34,739 nt of DNA. Origin: Paracoccaceae bacterium (lineage in GTDB: Bacteria; Pseudomonadota; Alphaproteobacteria; Rhodobacterales; Rhodobacteraceae). Positions 14,977-23,516 of this stretch are shown here, one piece after another. The first letter of the stretch is position 1. Each line of letters begins with the position of its first letter. Made by a program: the position numbers and the translations under genes. The stretch covers positions 1 to 34,739 of the forward strand of contig JAKIUB010000026.1 in the NCBI GenBank assembly GCA_021647745.1. Direction: 5' to 3'. The notes beneath the pieces were generated by a model. The model did not search any database. It worked only from the letters and a program-made list of their open reading frames with translations, and was not told where the DNA came from.

Positions 14977-15386
14977 GTTATGCACAAAGTGCAGCCTTGC
15001 AAGCGGCTGCTTATACAGCCCTTTCCGACAATGCTGCGCTAATGGCACTGGTGGGCGGGGTCTATGATGCGCCGCCGGACGGCTTGGCGGGCGGCACCTA
15101 TATCACGCTTGGTAACGAGGAAGCCCGCGACCGCTCCAGCGCCAGCCACAAAGGCAGCACGCTTGATTTCGAGGTTAATATCCACTCGGATTTTGCCGGT
15201 TTCAGCGCCGCCAAACAGGTCGCGGCCGAGGTGGTGGATACCCTTTCATGGGCTGATCTGCCGCTAAGCCGAGGCGCGTTGGTCAGCTTGCAGTTTTTGA
15301 AATCGAAAGCCCGCCGCGGCGCGGCCCCCGAAACCCGACGGATTGTGCTGGTTTTTCGCGCAATCCTTGATGATGGCACCCTATAA
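14973..15386 (+). CDS. GTA g8, tail terminator-like protein (DUF3168)
   Basis: This 137-residue protein matches the DUF3168 family, whose members act as tail terminators or tail-to-head joining proteins in siphophages. Diagnostic parts are LQAAAYTALSDNAALMALVG...VYDAPP, TYITLGNEEARDRSS, and LDFEVNIHSDFAGFSAAKQV. The remaining C-terminal half has short beta strands. It starts at an ATGA junction with g7 and is followed 12 nt later by the tail tube gene with an AAGGAA site. The call agrees with the RcGTA order. Confidence 0.85.
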   Translation: MSYAQSAALQAAAYTALSDNAALMALVGGVYDAPPDGLAGGTYITLGNEEARDRSSASHKGSTLDFEVNIHSDFAGFSAAKQVAAEVVDTLSWADLPLSRGALVSLQFLKSKARRGAAPETRRIVLVFRAILDDGTL

Positions 15387-15398
15387 GGAAACATAAAA

Positions 15399-15818
15399 AT
15401 GGCAGCTCAAAAAGGCAAAGACCTTCTGATAAAAATCGACATGACCGGTTCGGGGACGTTTCTAACGTTTGCCGGGCTGCGCGCATCGCGGATATCTTTC
15501 AACGCCGAAACCGTGGATATCACCAATATGGTCAGTGCGGGCGGCTGGCGCGAACTTTTGCCCAGCACCGGTGTGCGCTCGGCCAGCATTAGCGGCTCGG
15601 GGGTATTTCTGGACGATTTCACTGATGAACGCGCGCGGATGTATTTTTTCAATGCCGAGATCCCGCAATTTCAGGTGATTATCCCGAAACTGGGCACGCT
15701 TGAAGGCCCGTTTCAAATCACCGCGCTGGAATATGCCGGTAATTTTGATGGCGAGGCCACCTATGAAATCACCATGGCCTCGGGCGGCGAGCTGACCTTT
15801 GTATCGGATCTGGCATGA
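15399..15818 (+). CDS. GTA g9, major tail tube protein
   Basis: This 139-residue protein matches the TP901-1-type major tail protein family that stacks as rings to make the tail tube. It begins MAAQKGKDLLIKID and has FNAETVDITNMVSAGGWREL, GVRSASISGSGVFLDD and YEITMASGGELTFVSD. These match the GTA/TP901-1 tail tube pattern, including the Asn/Thr/Asp switch after a 'VDITN' strand. A strong AAGGAA ribosome binding site fits the high copy number of the protein. Its TGA stop overlaps the ATG of g10. Confidence 0.92.
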   Translation: MAAQKGKDLLIKIDMTGSGTFLTFAGLRASRISFNAETVDITNMVSAGGWRELLPSTGVRSASISGSGVFLDDFTDERARMYFFNAEIPQFQVIIPKLGTLEGPFQITALEYAGNFDGEATYEITMASGGELTFVSDLA

Positions 15819-16135
15819 ACCCCTATCGCGGCGATGTCGTGCTGGTGCTGGACGGTAAGGCGCAAACCATGCGCCTTACCCTTGGCGCGCTGGCCGAACT
15901 GGAGCAAGCGCTGGGAACGGATTCGCTGTTGGCGTTGGTCGAGCGGTTCGAGCGCGGGGCGTTCAGCTCGGGCGATTTGATTGCGCTGCTGCTGGCTGGT
16001 TTGCGTGGTGCGGGCTTGTCGATTGAGCGCGAAACGTTGCTGGCGGGGTCGATTGAGGGCGGGCCGATGGCGGCGGCCAAGGCCGGTGCGCTGTTGCTGA
16101 AACGCGCCTTTAGCGTGGCCGATGAAGCGGTTTGA
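15815..16135 (+). CDS. GTA g10, tail assembly chaperone-like protein
   Basis: This 106-residue protein is the GTA-specific family that sits between the tail tube and tape measure genes. In phages that slot holds the tail assembly chaperone that coats the tape measure during tail assembly. It opens MNPYRGDVVLVLDGKAQTMR, followed by LTLGALAELEQALGTDSLLA and a helical remainder. The start is at an ATGA junction with g9, and the end overlaps g10.1 by 14 nt, a layout that mimics the overlapping chaperone pair of siphophages. No slippery frameshift site is obvious. Confidence 0.85.
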   Translation: MNPYRGDVVLVLDGKAQTMRLTLGALAELEQALGTDSLLALVERFERGAFSSGDLIALLLAGLRGAGLSIERETLLAGSIEGGPMAAAKAGALLLKRAFSVADEAV

Positions 16136-16307
16136 CTGGCCCGCGCTGATGCGGCTCGGGCTGGGGCAGCTTCGCCTTACACCTGCGCAGTTCTGGGCGC
16201 TGACTCCGGCTGAGCTGGCGCTGATGGCCGGGCTTGACGGTGCGCGGGCGATGGACCGCTCGGGCCTGGCCGAGCTGATGGCGAAATATCCTGACAAAGA
16301 GGAATAA
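16122..16307 (+). CDS. GTA g10.1, small tail assembly chaperone
   Basis: This 61-residue protein (MKRFDWPALMRLGLGQLRLT, then PAQFWALTPAELALMAG) matches the small rcc01693-like tail assembly chaperone family. The F-W-x-L-T-P-A-E-L motif is the family hallmark. It overlaps g10 by 14 nt in a different frame and is followed 2 nt later by the tape measure gene. It is short but well supported by motif and position. Confidence 0.88.
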   Translation: MKRFDWPALMRLGLGQLRLTPAQFWALTPAELALMAGLDGARAMDRSGLAELMAKYPDKEE

Positions 16308-16309
16308 TT

Positions 16310-16972
16310 ATGGCTGACATAACAGCAGATTTGGAAAACCTTGATCTGGCTCTGGGTGATCTTGAAAGTAGTATTGCCGGCACGCAGGCGGTGACGGCTG
16401 CCTTCAAGACCGAGCTGGCGGGGGTGAATACGGTAATGGCTGCAACCAGCGCGCAGGCTACCGGCTTTCAGCGTTCGGTCGGCACCAGCTTGCGCGGTGC
16501 GTTTGATGCGCTGGTGTTTGATGGCGGTCGGCTGACCGATGTGTTGCGCGGGTTGTCGCTTTCGATTGCTGATTCAGCACTTGATTCGGTGCTGAAGCCG
16601 GTGACGAGCCAATTGGGAAACCTGATCGGCGGCGGCTTGCAAAACCTGATTTCGGGTATCTTGCCGTTTGAAAACGGCGCGGCCTTTTCCAGCGGGCGGG
16701 TGCAGGCCTTTGCCAAAGGCGGGGTGGTTTCACAGGCCACCAGCTTTCCGATGCGCGGCGGCACGGGGCTGATGGGCGAGGCCGGGCCAGAGGCGATCAT
16801 GCCGCTGGCGCGTGGTGCCGACGGCAAGCTCGGGGTGCGCGGGGGTGGTGGTGGCACGGTGAATGTGACGATGAATATTTCAACGCCGGATGTTGCCGGC
16901 TTTCAGCGCTCACGCGCTCAGATCGCAGCGCAATACCAGCGGGCTTTGGCGCGCGGTCAGCGTAATCTTTAA
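16310..16972 (+). CDS. GTA g11, short tape measure protein
   Basis: The tape measure protein sets tail length. At 220 residues it is far shorter than those of typical siphophages, in keeping with the short tail of RcGTA. It has a helical N-terminal part, a QRSVGTSLRGAFDALVFDGG segment, a region resembling lambda tape measure C-termini (VQAFAKGGVVSQATSFPM, GEAGPEAIMPLARG), then a glycine run and NVTMNISTPDVAGFQRSRAQ. The ribosome binding site is AGAGGAA. The C-terminal motif is family-diagnostic. Confidence 0.9.
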   Translation: MADITADLENLDLALGDLESSIAGTQAVTAAFKTELAGVNTVMAATSAQATGFQRSVGTSLRGAFDALVFDGGRLTDVLRGLSLSIADSALDSVLKPVTSQLGNLIGGGLQNLISGILPFENGAAFSSGRVQAFAKGGVVSQATSFPMRGGTGLMGEAGPEAIMPLARGADGKLGVRGGGGGTVNVTMNISTPDVAGFQRSRAQIAAQYQRALARGQRNL

Positions 16973-16993
16973 TTTCTGATACGGGAGGTGGAT

Positions 16994-17626
16994 ATGGATT
17001 TTCACGAGGTTCGGTTTCCGACGGCATTGTCGTTCGGGTCAGCGGGTGGGCCAGAGCGGCGCACCGAAATTGTAAGCCTTTCCAACGGGTTCGAGGAGAG
17101 GAATTCGCCGTGGGCGCAATCTCGCCGCCGCTATGATGCGGGGCTTGGCATGCAGTCTCTGGATGACCTGTCAGAGGTGTTCGCATTTTTCGAGGCCCGC
17201 CGCGGCCAGCTTTTCGGGTTTCGCTGGAAAGACTGGACCGACTTCAAATCCTGCCTGCCGTCAGAAAGCTTTGGCCCGCGTGACCAGCGCTTTGGCACCG
17301 GTGATGGCGCACAAAAAGTGTTTCCGCTGATCAAAAACTACCGCTCGGGTGATTTTGTCTATGAACGGGTGATTTCCAAGCCGCTTGCAGGTCGTGTTGC
17401 GGTGGCGCTGGCGGGCGATGTGCTGCAAGAGGGCGTGCATTATGATGTGGATTACACCACCGGTTTGCTGAGTTTTTATGTGCCGCCGCCGCTTGACGCG
17501 ATCCTGACCGCGGGGTTCGAGTTTGACGTGCCGGCGCGCTTTGACACTGACCGGATCGAGGCCAGTTCGGGTGCGTTCGCGGCTGGTGAAATTCCGTCTA
17601 TTCCGGTGGTGGAGGTGCGGGTCTGA
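16994..17626 (+). CDS. GTA g12, distal tail protein (DUF2460)
   Basis: This 210-residue protein matches DUF2460, the distal tail/baseplate protein of RcGTA and related phages. It starts MDFHEVRFPTALSFGSAGGP and contains RRTEIVSLSNGFEERNSPWA, ARRGQLFGFRWKDWTDF, DQRFGTGDGAQKVFPLIK and a C-terminal FDTDRIEASSGAFAAGEI, all typical of the family. The ATG at 16994 is preferred over a GTG at 16988 because GGGAGG lies directly upstream. Its stop overlaps the ATG of g13 by one base. Confidence 0.93.
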   Translation: MDFHEVRFPTALSFGSAGGPERRTEIVSLSNGFEERNSPWAQSRRRYDAGLGMQSLDDLSEVFAFFEARRGQLFGFRWKDWTDFKSCLPSESFGPRDQRFGTGDGAQKVFPLIKNYRSGDFVYERVISKPLAGRVAVALAGDVLQEGVHYDVDYTTGLLSFYVPPPLDAILTAGFEFDVPARFDTDRIEASSGAFAAGEIPSIPVVEVRV

Positions 17627-18516
17627 TGCAGGTTTCAACCGAATTTCAGGCGCTGCTGGATAGCGGCGCCACCACCATTTGCCGCTGCTGGCAGGTGCTG
17701 CGCACAGATGGGGTACGGTTTGGTTTTACCGACCATGACCGCGATCTGGCCTTCGATGGGCAGGTGTTTTTGGCAGGCACGGGCATGGATGCCTCGGCGC
17801 TCGAAACCAGTACGGGCTTAAGCGTCGATAATGGTCAGGCGGCGGGGGCGCTAAGTGCGGCGGGACTGACCGATGCCGATATTCTGGCGGGCCGGTTTGA
17901 CCGTGCCGATGTTGTGCAATGGCTGGTGAACTGGGCTGACGTTGCGGTGCGCGAGCTGGTGTTTCGCGGCACCATGGGCGAGATCAGACGCGGAAGTGCG
18001 GCTTTCGAGGTCGAGCTGCGATCCTTGAGCGAGGGGCTGAACAAGCCGCTTGGCCGTGGCTATGTGCCGGGTTGTGATGCCACGCTCGGTGACGGGCGCT
18101 GCGGGGTTGATCTGGCCATTGCGGGACGGGTTGAAAGCGTTGCAGTGCTGGCGATCAGCAATGCACGGCGGCTTCAGGTTAGCGCAGTGCCAAGCGCCGA
18201 TAGTGGCTGGTTTGCCAGCGGGCAAATGTGCTGGCTGAGCGGGGCCAATGCCGGTGTTGTTTCGGTCATCAAGATCGATGCCGGCACGCCGGAGCTGCGC
18301 GACATCGAGCTGTGGGAAGAACTGCGCGCACCGGTGGTGGTGGGCGATACCGCCGAGCTGGTGGTCGGCTGTGATAAGCGCGCCGAGACCTGCCAGAAAA
18401 AATTCAATAATTTCCTGAATTTTCGTGGATTTCCGAACATCCCGGGTGAAGACTGGGTGACCGACTTTCCGCGTAGTGACGGGGCGAATAATGGCGGGAG
18501 CCTGTTTAGTGGCTAA
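17626..18516 (+). CDS. GTA g13, baseplate hub protein with Fe-S type cysteines (DUF2163)
   Basis: This 296-residue protein matches DUF2163 plus the C-terminal 'phage conserved' domain. RcGTA structural work identified its counterpart as a hub protein binding an iron-sulfur cluster. Recognisable parts are FGFTDHDRDLAFDGQVF, the RELVFRGTMGEI region, EGLNKPLGRGYVPGCDATLG and the C-terminal CQKKFNNFLNFRGFPNIPG. Four cysteines are placed as expected for a cluster: Cys150 and Cys159 (PGC, GRCG) and Cys249 and Cys256 (VGCDKRAETC). It overlaps g12 by one base and g14 by up to 26 nt. Confidence 0.92.
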   Translation: MQVSTEFQALLDSGATTICRCWQVLRTDGVRFGFTDHDRDLAFDGQVFLAGTGMDASALETSTGLSVDNGQAAGALSAAGLTDADILAGRFDRADVVQWLVNWADVAVRELVFRGTMGEIRRGSAAFEVELRSLSEGLNKPLGRGYVPGCDATLGDGRCGVDLAIAGRVESVAVLAISNARRLQVSAVPSADSGWFASGQMCWLSGANAGVVSVIKIDAGTPELRDIELWEELRAPVVVGDTAELVVGCDKRAETCQKKFNNFLNFRGFPNIPGEDWVTDFPRSDGANNGGSLFSG

Positions 18517-18940
18517 GCGTGTAGTGGTATTGGCGCGCGGCTGGATCGGCACGCCCTACGAGCATCAGGCCAGTTGCAAGGGAGCGGGGGCAGATTGCCT
18601 TGGTCTGTTGCGCGGTGTCTGGCGCGAATTGCACGGCACCGAGCCAGAGCGGCCCGGCCCCTATACGCCTGACTGGGCCGAGACCGACGGGGTCGAGCGG
18701 CTATTGCCTGCCGCCCGCCGGCATATGGTGGCGGTTTCGGTCGCGATGCCGGGGGATGTGCTGCTGTTTCGCATGGGGCGTGGCGTGGTGAAGCATGTGG
18801 CGATCCTGTCGGATGATACGCCGGGCGCAGAGAAAATAATTCATGCCTATGCGGCACATGGTGTGGTTGAAAGCCCGCTGACCCCTGCATGGGCACGGCG
18901 AATTGCCGGTAAATTTCGAATTCCTGTGAGGAGAGCTTAG
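18491..18940 (+). CDS. GTA g14, NlpC/P60 peptidoglycan peptidase
   Basis: A cell-wall-degrading NlpC/P60 family cysteine peptidase carried in the GTA tail tip, thought to locally open peptidoglycan of the recipient during DNA delivery. The opening LARGWIGTPYEHQASC and the nucleophile Cys36 in GAGADCLGLLRGVWRE are classic. The His pair is in VVKHVAIL (His102) and EKIIHAYAAHGVVE (His118). The ATG at 18491 is annotated, but GTG 18509 has a better GGGAG site and would give an 8-nt overlap with g13 like other junctions here. It is followed directly by g15. Confidence 0.92.
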   Translation: MAGACLVAKRVVVLARGWIGTPYEHQASCKGAGADCLGLLRGVWRELHGTEPERPGPYTPDWAETDGVERLLPAARRHMVAVSVAMPGDVLLFRMGRGVVKHVAILSDDTPGAEKIIHAYAAHGVVESPLTPAWARRIAGKFRIPVRRA

Positions 18941-21900
18941 ATGGCGACGATAATATTGGCGGCGGCGGGTGGCGCAATCGGCAGCGCGATTGGTGGCTCT
19001 GTTTTGGGTTTGGGCGTGGCGGTAATAGGCCGCGCGATTGGCGGCACCATTGGCAATATCATTGATCAGGGGTTGCTTGGTGGCTCGGCGCCGGTCGAGC
19101 AGGGGCGGGTGGATGCATTGCGCCTTCAGGGTGCAGCCGAGGGGCAGCCGGTGCCACAGGTATACGGCGCGATGCGGGTTGGCGGGCAACTGATATGGGC
19201 CAGTCGGTTTTTGGAAAATGTCGCCACTGGCGGGTCTGGCAAGGGGTTTGGCCCCAAAACCCGTGATTTCAGCTATTCGGTCAGCCTGGCGATCGCGCTC
19301 GGTGAGGGCGAAATCACTCGCGTTGGTCGCATTTGGGCCGATGGCAAGCGGCTGGATATGTCGGGTATTAATATTCGCGTGCATACCGGCAGCCAGACCC
19401 AAATGCCCGACCCCGCGATTGTGGCGGTCGAGGGTGATGCGCCGGCTTACCGCGGCGTGGCCTATGTGGTGTTCGAGGATCTCGATATTACCCAATTCGG
19501 CAATCGCGTGCCGCAGTTCAATTTCGAGGTCATTCGCGCGCGGGCTGATTCAGCCGCTGACCTTGTGCGTGCGGTGGCGCTTATTCCCGGCTCTGGCGAA
19601 TATGCGCTGGCCACCGAGCCGGTGCATTATAGCGAGGGCAAAGGCGAGAACCGCGCCGCCAATACCAATAACGATGCGGGGCTGACCGACCTTGAGGTCT
19701 CGCTCGAGCAAATGGCGGGTGATCTGCCCAATTGCGAAAGCGTGTCGCTGGTGGTCAGCTGGTTTGGCGATGATCTACGCTGTGGCTCTTGCAGCATTGC
19801 GCCCAAGGTCGAGCAGGCCGAAGTCGATGGCACCCCGATGCCGTGGCAGGTCAGCGGTGCGGGGCGCGCATTGGTGCCACTGGTGAGCCGCGATGCTGAT
19901 AACCGCCCGAATTTTGGCGGCACCCCGTGTGACCAATCGGTGCTGCAAAGCATTGCCGCGATCAAGGCGCAGGGGAAGGCGGTTATGTTTTATCCGTTTA
20001 TCCTGATGGATATTCCATCGGGCAACGGCCTGCCTGACCCCTACGGTAGCGCCGAGCAGGTGGCGTTTCCGTGGCGCGGGAGGATCACGGCTTCGTTGGC
20101 CCCGAACCAAGCCGGCACGCCTGATAAAACTGCCGCAATCAATGCCGAGGTTGTGGCATTTTTTGGCACTGCGGGGGTGGATGATTTTGCGCCTGCGGGC
20201 GTGGGTGTGGCTTATAGTGGTCCCAATGAGTGGTCATATCGCCGCTTCGTTTTGCATTACGCGCATCTTTGCGCGCTGTCGGGCGGGGTCGACTCGTTTT
20301 GTATCGGGTCCGAGCTGCGCGGGTTGACCCGGCTGCGTGCGGGGCCGGAAATATTTCCGGTGGTGGCGGCGCTAAAGGCGCTGGCCGCCGATGTTGCCGC
20401 TATTTTGCCGAGCGCTAAAATCGGCTATGCCGCTGATTGGTCAGAATATTTCGGCTATCACCCGCAGGATGGCTCCGGCGATCTGCTGTTTCACCTTGAT
20501 GCGCTTTGGGCGGATGACAATATCGACTTTATCGGCATCGACAACTACATGCCGTTATCGGATTGGCGCGAGGGCGAAAACCACGCCGATGCCGGCCATG
20601 GCTCGGTCTATGATCTTGATTACCTGAAGGGCAATATCGCCGGTGGCGAGGGCTATGACTGGTATTATGCCAATAGCGATGCTCGCGCGCTACAGGTGCG
20701 CACCCCGATTACCGATGGCGCTTATAACGAGGCCTGGGTGTATCGCTATAAAGATATTTCTAGCTGGTGGCGCAAGGGCCACCGCAACCGCATTGGCGGG
20801 GTGCAAAACAGCGTCTATACCGACTGGCTACCGCAAAGCAAGCCGATCTGGTTTACCGAAATCGGCTGCCCCGCGATCGACAAGGGCACCAACCAGCCCA
20901 ACGTGTTTCTTGACCCGAAATCCGCTGAATCCCAGGCGCCGTATTTCAGTAATGGCGGGCGTGATGATTTTATTCAGGTGCAGTATTTGCGCGCACTTTC
21001 CGGCTATTGGGGAGATGCGGCCAACAACCCGCAATCGATCGAATATGACGGGCCGATGGTCGAGATGGGGCGCGCCCATGTCTGGGCGTGGGATGCACGG
21101 CCTTGGCCTGATTTTCCGATGCGCGGCAGTGTGTGGTCCGATGGTGCAAACTACGGGCGTGGGCATTGGATATCGGGGCGACTTACGGCTGCGCCGCTGG
21201 ATGGTGTGGTGCGCGATATCTGTGCCCGCAGTGGTGTGAGTGCGGTTGATACGGATCAGTTGTATGGTGTGGTGTCAGGGGCGTTGATGGCGCGTAACGA
21301 GACCGCGCGCCAATCGGTGCAGCCCTTGATGTTGGCCTACGGGTTCGAGAGCTTTGAGGTGGGGGGCAAGATTGTTTTTCGTACGCTTGACGGGCGGGTA
21401 AAGGCGGCGTTGGGCGCGGATGATTATGCGATTGAGGGCAATGATGATGCCCCGCTTAGCTTGACCCGTGCCCCCGAAAGCGAAACCGCAGGGCGGGTGC
21501 GTATTAGCTATGTCGAACCGATGAACGACTTCCAAAGGGGTGCGGCAGAGGCGGCCTTTCCCGACAAGGGCACGGTGCGGATCGGTAGTGCAGATTTGCC
21601 GTTGGCATTATCGTCAGGGCAGGCGCAAGCGGTGGCGGCGCGGTGGTTGGCCGAAGCGCGCATTGCGCGTGACGGGGTTGAGTTTGTGCTACCGCCCAGC
21701 CGTTTGGGCTTGTCCGCGGGGGATGTGGTGGCGCTTGATGATAGCGGTATAGAAACCCGCTATCGTATTGACAGGGTAGAGGATTTTGGCTTGCGAAAGG
21801 TGAGCGCAACGCGGGTGGAGCCGGGGGTTTACCGCCCTGCTTTGGCCGAGGACCGATTGTATAACCGTGGTGTGCCCATATCGGCTGGGCCGGTTTATGC

Positions 21901-22810
21901 CGAATTCATGGATCTACCTTTGCTGCGCGGCAGCGAGATACCGCATGCACCAACGGTGGCGGTTACCGCCACCCCGTGGCCGGGTGAGGCGGCGGTGTTT
22001 TCAGCTTCGTCCGATGCTGGCTATCTGCTGGAGGGGCTGGTCGTGCGCAAAGCTACCATGGGTGTGCTGCGCGACGATCTACTCCGCGCGATACCGGCGA
22101 TCTGGAGCGAGGCTGAAGTGCGGGTGCGGGTATCGGGCGGCGCATTACAAAGTCGCGGGGCGCTAGAGGTGCTGGGCGGGGCCAATTTGGCGGCGCTGCG
22201 TACCGGTGGCGGTGATTGGGAGGTATTCCAGTTTCGTGATGCCGAGCTGCTGGCGCCCGGTGAATATCGCCTGAAGGGCTTGTTGCGCGGGCAGGCGGGT
22301 ACGGATGGTGTTATGCCTGATATCTGGCCCGCTGGCAGTGATTTTGTGTTGCTTGACGGGGCACAGGTGCAGCTTGATGTGCCGGCTTCAAGGCGGGGTT
22401 TGCCGCGCCATTACCGGATAGGACCAGCCAGTCTTGGCTATGACAGTCCGCGCTATGTGCACTCGATCAAGACATTTGAGGGGGTGGGATTGCGACCCTA
22501 TATGCCCGCGCACTTAAAGGTCAGCGGTAGCGGTGATCTGGTTTTAGGCTGGGTGCGGCGCACCAGAATAGACGGCGACAGCTGGGCAGGGCCAGAGGTG
22601 CCGCTTGGAGAAGAGAGCGAGGCTTACCGGCTGCGGGTGGTAAAGAACGGTGCTGTTTTACGCGAGGAAACGCTGGTCGTGGCGGGCTGGACATATAGCG
22701 CTGCCAATCAGGAAAGTGACGGGGCTGCAGCGCCGTTTGATATAGAAGTAGCCCAAATTTCAACAACTTATGGGGCTGGCCCCGATGCGAGGATAACCAT
22801 AAATGGCTGA
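18941..22810 (+). CDS. GTA g15, host-specificity/tail hub megaprotein
   Basis: The largest gene (1289 residues) encodes the tail-tip protein that completes the baseplate and contacts the recipient. The N-terminal 45 residues are a glycine-rich hydrophobic stretch (ILAAAGGAIGSAIGGSVLGL), a possible membrane-penetrating segment. A TIM-barrel-like, glycoside-hydrolase-related domain follows around residues 420-780, with IDFIGIDNYMPLSDWREG, KPIWFTEIGCPAIDKG and HVWAWDARPWPDFP. The second half contains the rcc01698-like tail domains. Its start directly follows the g14 stop. It overlaps the next gene by 8 nt. Glycosidase activity is not proven by the visible motifs. Confidence 0.94.
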   Translation: MATIILAAAGGAIGSAIGGSVLGLGVAVIGRAIGGTIGNIIDQGLLGGSAPVEQGRVDALRLQGAAEGQPVPQVYGAMRVGGQLIWASRFLENVATGGSGKGFGPKTRDFSYSVSLAIALGEGEITRVGRIWADGKRLDMSGINIRVHTGSQTQMPDPAIVAVEGDAPAYRGVAYVVFEDLDITQFGNRVPQFNFEVIRARADSAADLVRAVALIPGSGEYALATEPVHYSEGKGENRAANTNNDAGLTDLEVSLEQMAGDLPNCESVSLVVSWFGDDLRCGSCSIAPKVEQAEVDGTPMPWQVSGAGRALVPLVSRDADNRPNFGGTPCDQSVLQSIAAIKAQGKAVMFYPFILMDIPSGNGLPDPYGSAEQVAFPWRGRITASLAPNQAGTPDKTAAINAEVVAFFGTAGVDDFAPAGVGVAYSGPNEWSYRRFVLHYAHLCALSGGVDSFCIGSELRGLTRLRAGPEIFPVVAALKALAADVAAILPSAKIGYAADWSEYFGYHPQDGSGDLLFHLDALWADDNIDFIGIDNYMPLSDWREGENHADAGHGSVYDLDYLKGNIAGGEGYDWYYANSDARALQVRTPITDGAYNEAWVYRYKDISSWWRKGHRNRIGGVQNSVYTDWLPQSKPIWFTEIGCPAIDKGTNQPNVFLDPKSAESQAPYFSNGGRDDFIQVQYLRALSGYWGDAANNPQSIEYDGPMVEMGRAHVWAWDARPWPDFPMRGSVWSDGANYGRGHWISGRLTAAPLDGVVRDICARSGVSAVDTDQLYGVVSGALMARNETARQSVQPLMLAYGFESFEVGGKIVFRTLDGRVKAALGADDYAIEGNDDAPLSLTRAPESETAGRVRISYVEPMNDFQRGAAEAAFPDKGTVRIGSADLPLALSSGQAQAVAARWLAEARIARDGVEFVLPPSRLGLSAGDVVALDDSGIETRYRIDRVEDFGLRKVSATRVEPGVYRPALAEDRLYNRGVPISAGPVYAEFMDLPLLRGSEIPHAPTVAVTATPWPGEAAVFSASSDAGYLLEGLVVRKATMGVLRDDLLRAIPAIWSEAEVRVRVSGGALQSRGALEVLGGANLAALRTGGGDWEVFQFRDAELLAPGEYRLKGLLRGQAGTDGVMPDIWPAGSDFVLLDGAQVQLDVPASRRGLPRHYRIGPASLGYDSPRYVHSIKTFEGVGLRPYMPAHLKVSGSGDLVLGWVRRTRIDGDSWAGPEVPLGEESEAYRLRVVKNGAVLREETLVVAGWTYSAANQESDGAAAPFDIEVAQISTTYGAGPDARITING

Positions 22811-23516
22811 GACATATAATTTTGAGATGCCGCTGCTGGATGCGGCACAAGCACAAAAGCATGTGACCGTGAACGAGGCCGTTGCGCGCGCTGACGCAGT
22901 GGCGCAAATGCGGCTGGTGGCACGGGGGGTGAGCGTGCCGCCAGTGGCGATCAACGGTGCGGCATATGCGGTGGGCACGGGTGCCACCGGTGACTGGGCG
23001 GGGCAGGGTGGAAATATTGCCATTCGATCCAACGGCGGATGGGTGTTTTTAACTCCTAAAGCTGGTTGGCGGGGCTGGGACGAGACGACCGGAGAAGCGG
23101 TGACCTATGATGGCACTGACTGGCAAAGCGATGCAGTCGTGGTCAGCACGGGCGGGTCTGGAACCAGCTGGCGCATTGCCGAGATCGACCATGTGATTGT
23201 GGCGGGGTCGACCTCGACTACGGTTAATGTGATTCCGAACAATGCGCAGGTGATCGGGGTGACGGGGCGGGTGATTTCGGCGATTGATGGTGCCGGTATT
23301 GCCAGTTGGAAGCTCGGTGTGCCCGGCGCGGATAACCGCTATGGCTATGGGCTGGGGTTGGCGCTGAATTCGTGGGTCAGGGGGGTGAGCGGGCAGCCGC
23401 TGACCTACTATGCCGACACGCCGCTGTTGCTGAGTGCGGATGCCGGCACTTTTAGCGCCGGATTGGTGCGTCTGGCGGTGCACTATCTGGAACTGACGGT
23501 GCCACGCGCGGTTTAA
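22803..23516 (+). CDS. DUF2793 protein, last GTA gene
   Basis: This 237-residue protein matches DUF2793, whose signature is QAQKHVTVNEA followed by WVFLTPKAGWRGWDE. Family members are often found at the end of Rhodobacterales GTA clusters or in phage tails, where a tail-fiber or receptor-associated role is suspected. It overlaps g15 by 8 nt, so it is part of the same operon. The C-terminal half is beta-rich with a WKLGVPGADNRYGYG segment typical of a fiber-like lectin fold, as inferred from composition. Its 3' end overlaps the convergent tetR gene by 65 nt. The function is not experimentally established. Confidence 0.85.
   Translation: MAETYNFEMPLLDAAQAQKHVTVNEAVARADAVAQMRLVARGVSVPPVAINGAAYAVGTGATGDWAGQGGNIAIRSNGGWVFLTPKAGWRGWDETTGEAVTYDGTDWQSDAVVVSTGGSGTSWRIAEIDHVIVAGSTSTTVNVIPNNAQVIGVTGRVISAIDGAGIASWKLGVPGADNRYGYGLGLALNSWVRGVSGQPLTYYADTPLLLSADAGTFSAGLVRLAVHYLELTVPRAV

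Larger units (their letters stand above)
8488..23516 (+). other. RcGTA-like gene transfer agent structural cluster
   Basis: Eighteen consecutive plus-strand genes follow the order known from the Rhodobacter capsulatus GTA: small and large terminase, portal, g3.5, protease, capsid, connectors g6-g8, tail tube g9, chaperones g10 and g10.1, tape measure g11, baseplate/hub g12-g15 and a DUF2793 gene. Every essential head and tail function is represented and every frame is open, so the cluster looks intact and selected. There is no integrase, excisionase, repressor, replication or lysis gene and no attachment-site-like duplication at the ends. It sits between conserved housekeeping genes. These features fit a domesticated GTA rather than a prophage. 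Regulators, lysis genes and head spikes would be encoded elsewhere in the genome. Confidence 0.93.

Noticed and set aside
15815..16307. Programmed frameshift between g10 and g10.1 as in siphophage chaperones
   Set aside because: Both frames have their own ATG, and no slippery heptamer is evident in the 14-nt overlap.
8488..23516. Interpretation as an integrated prophage
   Set aside because: No integrase, repressor, replication, lysis or attachment-site signals; gene order and content match a GTA.
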